Origin: PALSA-1004 sp947474275
GTDB taxonomy: Bacteria > Pseudomonadota > Gammaproteobacteria > Burkholderiales > SG8-41
Direction of reading: 5' to 3'
Length of the DNA: 12,627 nucleotides
Assembly (NCBI GenBank): GCA_947474275.1
Contig: CANJHY010000142.1
Coordinates: forward strand, 1 to 12,627
Made by a program: the position numbers and the translations under genes. This document shows, piece after piece, positions 5,484-11,670 of this stretch (positions are counted from its first letter, which is position 1; each line of letters starts with the position of its first letter). The notes under the pieces are model-generated. The model saw only the letters and a list, made by a program, of their open reading frames with translations, did not search any database and was not told where the DNA came from.

Positions 5484-6444
5484 TCACTGGTCATTGCCCT
5501 GTATTTTTATTGCATGCGCGGTCGCATCGCTCGCGCATGCGCAAGGCTATCCCGCCAAACCGATCCGATACGTGGTCGGCTTTACGGCCGGCGGCGCGTC
5601 CGACATCACATCGCGCATCATCGGCCAGAAACTGAGCGAGCACCTGGGCCAGCCGGTGATCATCGACAACCGCGCGGGTGCGAGCGGCACGATCGCCGCC
5701 GGCATAGTCGCCAAGGCGCCGCCCGACGGCTACACGCTGCTCTCGGGCGCTACCAGCATACTGGCGATCAATCCGGGCCTGTACAAAAAACTCGATTACG
5801 ATTCCCTGCGCGATTTCGCGCCGGTCTCGCAAACGGTTTCGATGCCGCAACTGCTCGTCGTGCATCCGGGCGTAAAAGCGGCGACGCTGAAGGAGTTGCT
5901 TGCCCTCGCCAAGGCGCGGCCGGGCGAGCTGAACTATTCGTCATCGGGCAGCGGAAGCTCCAGCCACATGGCGATGGAGCTGCTGAAATCCATGGCGGGC
6001 ATCAATGTCGTCCACGTGCCGTTCAAAGGCAGCGGGCAGGCCATGCCGGCTTTGCTAGCGGGCCAGGTACAGCTCGTATTTGATCCGATGCCGAGCTCTC
6101 TGCCGCATGTCAAAGCCGGACGGCTGCGCGCGATTGCGATATCCACCGCCAAACGGTCGCCCGCCATTCAGGACTTGCCGACTGTCGCGGAATCCGGCGT
6201 GCCCGGCTACGAAAGCAGTCTGTGGTACGGCGTGCTGCTGCCGGCGCGCACGCCGCCGGCCATAGTCGCCAAACTGAACCAGACCATCAACGCGATCCTG
6301 CGCGAACCCGACGTGAACGAGCGCTTCGCAGGGCTGGGCGCGGAGCCGCTCGGTAATTCTTCAGCCGAGTTCGGCAAATACATAGCCACTGAAGTCGTCA
6401 AATGGGGCAAGGTCATCAAGGCGGTTGGGATCCAGGCCGAGTAG
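5476..6444 (+). CDS. Periplasmic tripartite tricarboxylate-type binding protein (TctC/Bug family)
   Basis: The product is a 322-residue Bug-family solute receptor. The signal peptide is CIFIACAVASLAHAQ, with cleavage after AHA/Q near residue 22-23. Mature landmarks are GYPAKPIRYVVGFTAGGASD, DNRAGASGTIAAG, KAPPDGYTLL, VPFKGSGQAM, GRLRAIAIS and a normal C-terminus, KWGKVIKAVGIQAE. The start is taken at 5476 because it directly precedes the signal peptide. The in-frame ATG at 5422 is a by-product of the 54-bp tandem duplication and would add MHIANAGKSPALRDIEEI ahead of it. The gene lies between mmgE/prpD and the carboxymuconolactone-decarboxylase-like gene on the same strand, suggesting uptake or sensing of the compound those enzymes handle. 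The ligand is unknown and no membrane subunits are adjacent. Confidence 0.93.
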   Translation: MHIHWSLPCIFIACAVASLAHAQGYPAKPIRYVVGFTAGGASDITSRIIGQKLSEHLGQPVIIDNRAGASGTIAAGIVAKAPPDGYTLLSGATSILAINPGLYKKLDYDSLRDFAPVSQTVSMPQLLVVHPGVKAATLKELLALAKARPGELNYSSSGSGSSSHMAMELLKSMAGINVVHVPFKGSGQAMPALLAGQVQLVFDPMPSSLPHVKAGRLRAIAISTAKRSPAIQDLPTVAESGVPGYESSLWYGVLLPARTPPAIVAKLNQTINAILREPDVNERFAGLGAEPLGNSSAEFGKYIATEVVKWGKVIKAVGIQAE

Positions 6445-6477
6445 TGCATCGCGCGCATCAATTCGATTAACCACAGC

Positions 6478-6483
6478 AAGGAG
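6478..6483 (+). promoter_or_regulatory. Ribosome binding site choosing GTG 6490
   Basis: AAGGAG ends immediately before ATG 6484, leaving no spacer for that codon. It is 6 nt before GTG 6490, the ideal distance. The GTG is therefore the likelier start. Confidence 0.65.
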
Positions 6484-6489
6484 ATGCAA

Positions 6490-6876
6490 GTGAACAAGGA
6501 ACTGTACGAAAAAGGACAAAAAGTGCGCCGCGAAGTGCTGGGCGACAAATACGTCGACGCCGCGGCGAAGACGACCACCGATTTCAACCGGCCGTTCCAG
6601 GAGCTGATCGCGGAATACGTCTGGGGCACGCTGTGGAGCCGGCCGGGACTCGACCGCCGCACGCGCGCGCTGCTCAACATTGGCGTGCTGACGGCGCTGG
6701 GCCGCATGGAGGAAGTCAAGATTTACCTAAACGCGGCGGAGAATGTCGGCGTTTCGCGTGACGACGTGCAGGAAGTGCTGATGCAGACCGCGATCTATTG
6801 CGGAATCCCGGCGGCGCTCGACAGCTTCCGCGTGGCGCAGCAGTTTTTCAACGAGCAGGATGCCAAGGGAAAGTAG
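6490..6876 (+). CDS. Carboxymuconolactone decarboxylase family protein
   Basis: This 128-residue protein matches the PcaC/CMD family (AhpD-like fold). The pattern is WGTLWSRPGLDRRTRALLNI, GVLTALGRMEEVKIYLNAA, VGVSRDDVQEVLMQTAIYCG and IPAALDSFRVA. PcaC decarboxylates 4-carboxymuconolactone in the protocatechuate branch of the beta-ketoadipate pathway, but many CMD proteins in Bug neighbourhoods act on other or unknown substrates. In PcaC-like proteins the motif before the A-x-N stretch usually carries a histidine (L-x-x-H); here it is Y79. The AhpD-type CxxC pair is absent, with a single C104. It lies 45 bp after the Bug gene and its stop is 4 nt before the next Bug start, so the three are probably one transcript. 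Confidence 0.88.
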   Translation: MNKELYEKGQKVRREVLGDKYVDAAAKTTTDFNRPFQELIAEYVWGTLWSRPGLDRRTRALLNIGVLTALGRMEEVKIYLNAAENVGVSRDDVQEVLMQTAIYCGIPAALDSFRVAQQFFNEQDAKGK

Positions 6877-6880
6877 TAGC

Positions 6881-7861
6881 ATGCGCCGAAATCAATGGTC
6901 ATTGCGTCTGGGCGTCGCTACCTGCCTTGGCCTGGCGTCCTCGCCCATGCTCGCCCAGGTGCCGGCCTATCCCGCTAAACCCATCAAGGTGATCGTCGGT
7001 TTTGCGGCGGGCGGCGCCTCCGACGTGACGGCGCGCATGCTGGCGCCCAAGCTTACCGCCATACTCGGGCAGCCGATCGTCATCGAGAACCGTCTCGGCA
7101 GCGGCGGTGCGATTGCCACGGAGTATGTCGCGAAGGCCGCGCCCGACGGCTATGCGTTGCTGTTGATGCCGGCCGCCGACGCCGTGCAGCCTGCGCTGCG
7201 CCGCAAGCTGCCGTACGATCTGGAGCGTGATTTCATTCCCGTCTCGCGCATCGTGCTGGGGCCCTGGGTGGTGGTCGTGAATCCGTCAGTGCCAGCGCGC
7301 ACTGCCAGGGAATTGATTGCGCTGGCGCGCGCCCACCCCGACAAGCTCAATTACGCATCGTCGGGCATCGGCAGCTCGGCGCACATCACCACTGAGATTT
7401 TCAGTTCCATGGCGCACATCAAACTCATGCATATTCCCTATAAAGGCGTGTCCGACGGCGTCGTTGCGACCGCGGTCGGTCAGGCCGATATGATTTTCGC
7501 CAGCTACCCCGCCGCGCAACCGCTGCTGCAGGTTGGCAAAGTGCGGCCGCTTGCCGTCAGCATCGGCAAACGCTGGGTCATCATGCCCACGATTCCGACG
7601 CTCGACGAATCCGGACTCAAAGGTTTTGACCGTTCGGGCTGGTACGGCATGCTGGTGCCGGCGGGCACGCCGCGTGAAATCGTTACGCGCCTCAACGCGG
7701 TGATCGGCTCCATCGTCAATACACCGGAAATGAGCGACGCGTTGCGCAAGCAGGGGCTCGAACCGAGCACCAGCACGCCGGAGGAGTTCGGCGCTTTCAT
7801 CCGCAACGAAGTCGCACAGAACATGCGCATCGCCAAGTCGGCGGGCATAGTCACCGAGTAA
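6881..7861 (+). CDS. Periplasmic tripartite tricarboxylate-type binding protein (TctC/Bug family)
   Basis: This 326-residue Bug-family receptor has a basic start (MRRNQWSLRLG), then GVATCLGLASSPMLAQ as signal peptide. Family blocks are YPAKPIKVIVGFAAGGASD, GSGGAIATEYVAKAAPDGYA, IPYKGVSDG, GKVRPLAVSIGKRW and a C-terminus EFGAFIRNEVAQNM. ATG 6881 is preferred over the in-frame ATG at 6860, which lies inside the preceding gene; an AAGGGA site at 6865-6870 gives a spacer of 10. It follows the CMD gene with a 4-nt gap, so the two are almost certainly cotranscribed. It is clearly divergent from the Bug protein at 5476, so two ligands or a duplicated sensor/transport role are possible. It is the closest relative in the window of the decayed fragment at 10335-10433. 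Confidence 0.93.
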   Translation: MRRNQWSLRLGVATCLGLASSPMLAQVPAYPAKPIKVIVGFAAGGASDVTARMLAPKLTAILGQPIVIENRLGSGGAIATEYVAKAAPDGYALLLMPAADAVQPALRRKLPYDLERDFIPVSRIVLGPWVVVVNPSVPARTARELIALARAHPDKLNYASSGIGSSAHITTEIFSSMAHIKLMHIPYKGVSDGVVATAVGQADMIFASYPAAQPLLQVGKVRPLAVSIGKRWVIMPTIPTLDESGLKGFDRSGWYGMLVPAGTPREIVTRLNAVIGSIVNTPEMSDALRKQGLEPSTSTPEEFGAFIRNEVAQNMRIAKSAGIVTE

Positions 7862-7876
7862 TGCAACAAAAAATCT

Positions 7877-8044
7877 TTCACCGCGAAGGACGCAAAGGAC
7901 GTGAAGGAAAACCGGCAAAGAGCTAACCAAGAGTAAATTGAACTGGTATACGGGATTACATGATTAACTTCATGTAGCGCCAGCTTTCATATTTTGAGTT
8001 TTCTTTCGCCTTCCTTTGCGGCCTTCGCATCCTTTGCGGTTCAT
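7877..8044. repeat. Interspersed inverted-repeat element, left of the SDR gene
   Basis: Left arm 7877-7910 (CACCGCGAAGGACGCAAAGG core) and right arm 8005-8044 (complement AACCGCAAAGGATGCGAAGG core) are imperfect inverted copies separated by ~95 bp of A/T-rich sequence. The motif is a run of GGACGC/AAAGGA-like units, a type I know as a widespread dispersed intergenic repeat of unknown function. The 7862-8071 interval holds no gene. The arms could form a long stem and act as a transcription barrier. Confidence 0.75.
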
Positions 8045-8058
8045 TTTTTGAATTAAAT

Positions 8059-8063
8059 GGGGA
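8059..8063 (+). promoter_or_regulatory. Ribosome binding site of the SDR gene
   Basis: GGGGA sits 8 nt before ATG 8072, just outside the right arm of the inverted-repeat element. Confidence 0.5.
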
Positions 8064-8071
8064 ATTGAGAC

Positions 8072-8854
8072 ATGGATTTGGAATTAAAAGGCATGACCGC
8101 GCTGGTGACGGGAGCGTCGCGCGGAATCGGGTTTGCGGTGGCGCGGCATTTCGCGCTGGAAGGCTGCAACGTGCACCTGGCATCGCGCAAAGCGGAGGAC
8201 CTCGAAGCAGCGCGCGCGAAGATTGCCAAAGAAAGTAAAGTCAAAATCACCTGTCACCCCGTCGACCTGTCGCGCAGTGAAAGCGCCGACAGCCTGGTTG
8301 CCGCATGCGGTGACGTCGACATACTGGTCAACAACGCGGGCGCGATTCCGCAGGGCGATTTGCTGGCGGTGGATGAGAAGCGCTGGCGCGAAGCCTGGGA
8401 CCTCAAAGTGTTCGGCTATATCAACCTCACGCGTGCCATTTACGCGCGCATGCGCGAACGCAAAAAGGGCGTCATCGTCAACGTGATCGGCACTGCGGGC
8501 GAGCGGCCGGCCCCGGTATACATAGCAGGCACGGCGGGCAATGCCGCGCTGATGGCGTTTTCACGGGCGCTGGGCGGTGAGAGCGTCGACTACGGCGTGC
8601 GCGTGCTGGGCGTGAATCCAGGCGCCACTGAAACCGAGCGCTCGCGTGCGCGTATCGAAAATCTGGCGCAAACGAAATTGGGCGACAGCAGCCGCTGGCG
8701 CGAATTGACCAAGAGCGCGCCGCTTGGCCGCCTCGCCACGGTCGACGAACTGGCGGATGTGATCGTGTTCATGGCCTCCGCGCGCGCTTCGTACGTAAGC
8801 GGCACAATAGTCACGGTCGACGGCGGACGCACTATTCGCGACCGCACGGTGTAA
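8072..8854 (+). CDS. Short-chain dehydrogenase/reductase family protein with atypical active site
   Basis: The 260-residue protein is a classical-length SDR. Its Rossmann cofactor motif is TGASRGIG (residues 13-20), NNAG is at 87-90, and the C-terminal signature SGTIVTVDGG is present. The active site is unusual. The tyrosine is kept (Y150), but the lysine four residues on is T154. The serine position before the A-G dipeptide is G140. The helix-4 asparagine of the D-x-N-L-x-G motif is K112. I recall a betaproteobacterial SDR subgroup with the same GERPxxxYIAG arrangement, so this is probably a conserved variant rather than decay. A non-redox or altered role is possible. Inverted-repeat elements flank the gene on both sides, and it lies between a Bug gene and the CaiB-family gene on the same strand. 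Confidence 0.88.
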   Translation: MDLELKGMTALVTGASRGIGFAVARHFALEGCNVHLASRKAEDLEAARAKIAKESKVKITCHPVDLSRSESADSLVAACGDVDILVNNAGAIPQGDLLAVDEKRWREAWDLKVFGYINLTRAIYARMRERKKGVIVNVIGTAGERPAPVYIAGTAGNAALMAFSRALGGESVDYGVRVLGVNPGATETERSRARIENLAQTKLGDSSRWRELTKSAPLGRLATVDELADVIVFMASARASYVSGTIVTVDGGRTIRDRTV

Positions 8855-8867
8855 GGTTACGACAGAT

Positions 8868-9048
8868 TGAACCGCAAGGGACGCGAAGGACGCAAAGGAA
8901 TTCCAGTGCGATATAAATCACATTTGTTGCTCGCGGGATTCTGCGTCGGCATCATGTGTCGATTGCATTGTGAGTGGAGTATGAAGTTTCCCTTCGCGTC
9001 CTTTGCGTACCCCTCAAGGGGGTATTAAAGTGAATCCTTCGCGGTTCA
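8868..9048. repeat. Interspersed inverted-repeat element, right of the SDR gene, with nested insertion
   Basis: Left arm 8868-8900 (GAACCGCAAGGGACGCGAAG core) pairs with right arm 8986-9048 (complement ending in GAACCGCGAAGGA). The right arm is interrupted between 9008 and 9035 by ~26 extra bases. Removing them restores a continuous GGACGCAAAGGACGCG-type arm. It is of the same family as the element at 7877-8044. The 8855-9104 interval holds no gene. Confidence 0.75.
9008..9024. repeat. Small hairpin inside the repeat arm
   Basis: TACCCC (9008-9013) pairs with GGGGTA (9019-9024) around loop TCAAG, within the ~26-bp insertion. It could be a miniature mobile sequence or a terminator-like hairpin; no U-tract follows. 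Confidence 0.6.
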
Positions 9049-9104
9049 AGATTGAGTTGTAATAAATATGTTGCCGAATCCATGAACCAGATAAAGGCGA
9101 ACTC

Positions 9105-10334
9105 ATGCTGCCTCTAGACGCTTTACCGGTTCCGGCATCGCCGCCCGCGGCTTCGTTGCTGGCGGGGGTGACCGTCATCGATTTGACGACTTCGATCGCC
9201 GGGCCATATGCAACAATGTTGCTCGCCGACATGGGCGCGCGCGTGATCAAGATCGAACGGCCGGGCAGCGGCGACGATTGCCGTGCATGGGGGCCGCCCT
9301 GGCATGAGGGTGAATCGCTGTGGTTCCTCTCCGTGAACCGCAACAAGGAAAGCATCACGCTCGACTACAGCGGCGAAGCAGGGCGCAAGGTTCTGCACGA
9401 CCTCGTCAAGAAGGCCGATGTCGTCATCGTCAACCTGGTCGGGCGCGTGCAGAAAAAACTCGGCATCGACTATGCGGCGCTGCAGAAGATCAGGCCCGAT
9501 CTCGTGTTCGTATCGCTGACGGGTTTCGGACTTACCGGCGCGCGCAAGGATTTTCCGTGTTACGACCTGATCGCCGAGGGCTATAGCAGCGTGATGGACC
9601 TGACCGGTGAGGCGGACAGCCCGCCGCAAAAAGTCGGCACGCCTGCCGCCGATTTGATTTCAGGCATGGATGCCGCGATGGCAACGCTCGCCGCCCTGTT
9701 CGAGCGTGCCAAATCCGGCAAAGGCCATCACATCGACATCGCGATGGTGGACAGCATGACGCGCTTCATGTCGCCGCGCATCGTGCCTTACCTCGGCACT
9801 GGCGAAGTGCCGCAGCGCACGGGTGCGAAAGACAGCGTGATCGCGGTGTACCAGGCGTTCGACACGCAGGACAAGCCGCTGACGCTGGGTCTCGGCAACG
9901 ACGCAATCTGGAAGCGGTTCTGGCAGGCGGTCGGGCAGGCGGAGAAAGGCGAGGATCCGCGTCACGCCAGCAACGCGGACCGGCGCGGGGCGCGTGCGGA
10001 AATCGTTGCCGACATTCAGTCGATCCTGAAAACGAAGCCGCGCGACGAATGGCTGCAGCTCTTTGTGCAGGCGAAAGTGCCGGCCGGGCCGGTCAACAGC
10101 GTTGAAGACCTCGCGCAGGACCCGGAATTGATTGCGCGCGGCTTGTTGTATACAGCGGACAGTGGCGGACGCCGCGTGCCGCAGGTCGGCCTCGGCATCG
10201 GCATCGACGGCAGCAACGCGACCTACCGCACGCCGCCACCCAAGCTCGGCGAGCACACTGCCACGATTTTGCGCGACTGGCTGGGTTACGACGCGCAGGC
10301 CGTAGCCAGCCTGCGGCTGCAGAAACTGATCTGA
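9105..10334 (+). CDS. CaiB/BaiF family (class III) CoA-transferase
   Basis: The 409-residue protein has the class III CoA-transferase hallmarks: LAGVTVIDLTTSIAGPYATM at residues 19-38, LLADMGARVIKIERP at 39-53, LSVNRNKESITLD, YDLIAEGYSSVMDLTGE, and GTPAADLISGMDAA with the catalytic aspartate D183 in the position of formyl-CoA transferase Asp169. The C-terminal part has VPAGPVNSVEDLAQDPELIA, normal for the family. It transfers CoA between organic acids, here probably activating a carboxylate taken up by the neighbouring Bug system; the substrate is unknown. The site AAAGGCGA (9093-9100) lies ahead of ATG 9105. It is the last plus-strand gene and converges on the CapA-like gene. It may have its own promoter, because 250 bp with a repeat element separate it from the SDR gene. 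Confidence 0.93.
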   Translation: MLPLDALPVPASPPAASLLAGVTVIDLTTSIAGPYATMLLADMGARVIKIERPGSGDDCRAWGPPWHEGESLWFLSVNRNKESITLDYSGEAGRKVLHDLVKKADVVIVNLVGRVQKKLGIDYAALQKIRPDLVFVSLTGFGLTGARKDFPCYDLIAEGYSSVMDLTGEADSPPQKVGTPAADLISGMDAAMATLAALFERAKSGKGHHIDIAMVDSMTRFMSPRIVPYLGTGEVPQRTGAKDSVIAVYQAFDTQDKPLTLGLGNDAIWKRFWQAVGQAEKGEDPRHASNADRRGARAEIVADIQSILKTKPRDEWLQLFVQAKVPAGPVNSVEDLAQDPELIARGLLYTADSGGRRVPQVGLGIGIDGSNATYRTPPPKLGEHTATILRDWLGYDAQAVASLRLQKLI

Positions 10335-10433
10335 GCGGGCCGTTGCGCGGCGTCCGCCTGCAGTGTTAACAGCAGGGCATAACAGCCGGACGGGAACTTC
10401 GCGACAAACCCCGTTGCAATCGCACCGCCCTTC
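10335..10433 (-). pseudogene. Internal fragment of a Bug/TctC gene
   Basis: Read on the minus strand from about 10429, this stretch encodes GGAIATGFVAK, then YALLLTLQADAAQ. The Bug protein at 6881 has GGAIATEYVAK and YALLLMPAADAVQ at the same spacing, and the DNA also matches closely there (both start GGCGGTGCGATTGC). This is about 30 codons from the N-terminal third of such a gene, with no start, no signal peptide and no remainder. It lies just downstream of the CapA-like gene and abuts the CaiB stop. Confidence 0.7.
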
Positions 10434-10455
10434 ATATCGCCGCTCGCTTGTCCGC

Positions 10456-11607
10456 TCAACCTTTCCGTTCGTAGAGCACGTACTGCCCGTCGCGCGCCGG
10501 GATGTTCTTGACTCCGTCTTTGAGATCTTTCGCCAGCCACTCGAGATAAACGCGTGATGTCTCAAACTGCGGGTCGTCGGGCTGCAGGATTGCGGGCTTC
10601 CCATCTTCATCGAGGAACGTCGGCAGGTAGGTTGCCTCGCGCAATCCCGAGCGGTCGAACGTGAGATACGGGATGCCGCTCTCCTGCCAGTGACGGCGAT
10701 AGTCCAGGTGTACCCCGGGGTCCGGATCCAGGGAGTAGATCTGCTTGTGGGTATACTTCTCGCCAGGCATGCACGGTGCGGGACCGCCGCCGCGGCGGTG
10801 AAATACGAAGTTGCCGATGCTGTAAAAGATCAGCGCGCCCTTGTAGAGTTCGATGCCGTGCGGCTGGTGCGCGTGATGGCCGAGTATCACGTTGGCGCCG
10901 GCCTCGATCGCGGCGCGCGCGACTATGGTCTGATAGTCCTGCGGCTGGTTTACGTAGTGCAGGCCCCAGTGAATCGACATCACGACAATGTCGACCTGGG
11001 GTTTGAGCTTTTTGATGTCTTCGACCAGCGCCTCGAGGTCATCCTTGTCGGGCGTCGTGATCACGCGCGCGGGGGAGCCTGGCTGGTACTCATAGGGCTC
11101 GTAGAAAGTGTAAGCGCGCATCGGCGCCGCGCCGGCGCGCTCTTCCGTTGCCCAGAACTGCGGCAGCAGCACCGAGCAGTAGCCGAGGAAGCCTATCTTC
11201 AGGCCGTTCTTTTCGAGGATTACCGGTTTGCGCGCTTCCGCGATGTTCGCGCCGGCGCCTATGGTGGGTATGCCCAGCTTCTGAAACGTCTCCACTGTGC
11301 CGATAACCGCCTCGGGGCCCCAGTCGCCGATGTGGTTCGACGCCAGCGATAGTACGTCGAATGGCACGCTCTTGAAGGCGGCGGCCGTTTCCGGCTTTTT
11401 CAGCGCCTCGAGCTTGGCCGCGCCGCTGTGCACCTGGTAATTCTTTTTGTCCGAATACAGCTTTTCGCACTGCGCGAATCGCAGGTCGGCCTTGCGCAGC
11501 GCAGCGGCCACGTGCGTGAACGCACTCTCCGGCGGCGTATGTCCCGTGCCTATGTCACCACAACCTGCCAGCGTCACGCAGGCATCATCGTTCTTCGCTT
11601 GCCCCAT
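10456..11607 (-). CDS. CapA family (poly-gamma-glutamate synthesis-type) metallophosphoesterase-like protein
   Basis: The 383-residue protein carries the CapA/PGA_cap calcineurin-like pattern: a G-D (D18), a C-E in place of the usual N-L-E (E48), SNHIGDWG (N91, H92), SIHWGLHY (H213), and ILGHHAHQPHGIELYKG with H244/H245/H247, followed by FYSIGNFVF. These are the expected metal ligands, so it is probably active on an unknown substrate. Start 11607 is chosen because AAGGAG (11619-11614) lies 6 nt ahead; the in-frame ATG at 11649 adds 14 residues without a good site. There is no signal peptide or membrane anchor, unlike CapA of capsule operons, and no capB/capC nearby, so polyglutamate synthesis is unlikely. 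It lies 63 bp downstream of a Bug gene on the same strand, so cotranscription and a catabolic role are plausible. Confidence 0.87.
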   Translation of the reverse strand: MGQAKNDDACVTLAGCGDIGTGHTPPESAFTHVAAALRKADLRFAQCEKLYSDKKNYQVHSGAAKLEALKKPETAAAFKSVPFDVLSLASNHIGDWGPEAVIGTVETFQKLGIPTIGAGANIAEARKPVILEKNGLKIGFLGYCSVLLPQFWATEERAGAAPMRAYTFYEPYEYQPGSPARVITTPDKDDLEALVEDIKKLKPQVDIVVMSIHWGLHYVNQPQDYQTIVARAAIEAGANVILGHHAHQPHGIELYKGALIFYSIGNFVFHRRGGGPAPCMPGEKYTHKQIYSLDPDPGVHLDYRRHWQESGIPYLTFDRSGLREATYLPTFLDEDGKPAILQPDDPQFETSRVYLEWLAKDLKDGVKNIPARDGQYVLYERKG

Positions 11608-11613
11608 CAATCT

Positions 11614-11619
11614 CTCCTT
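11614..11619 (-). promoter_or_regulatory. Ribosome binding site of the CapA-like gene
   Basis: AAGGAG on the minus strand, 6 nt before ATG 11607-11605. It decides for the shorter start. Confidence 0.75.
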
Positions 11620-11670
11620 TTCTGCTATCGATTGAACGTCAACCATCAAGTAAGTGCCTGGCGCCCCAGG

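Noticed and set aside
10344..10393. Terminator hairpin between the convergent genes
   Set aside because: Arms are weak, no U-tract follows on either strand, and the sequence is explained by the Bug gene fragment.
9660..10610. 316-codon minus-strand frame across the CaiB gene
   Set aside because: Shadow frame of the CoA-transferase with no recognisable domain.
10690..11352. 220-codon plus-strand frame inside the CapA-like gene
   Set aside because: Antisense shadow; all metal-binding motifs are on the minus strand.
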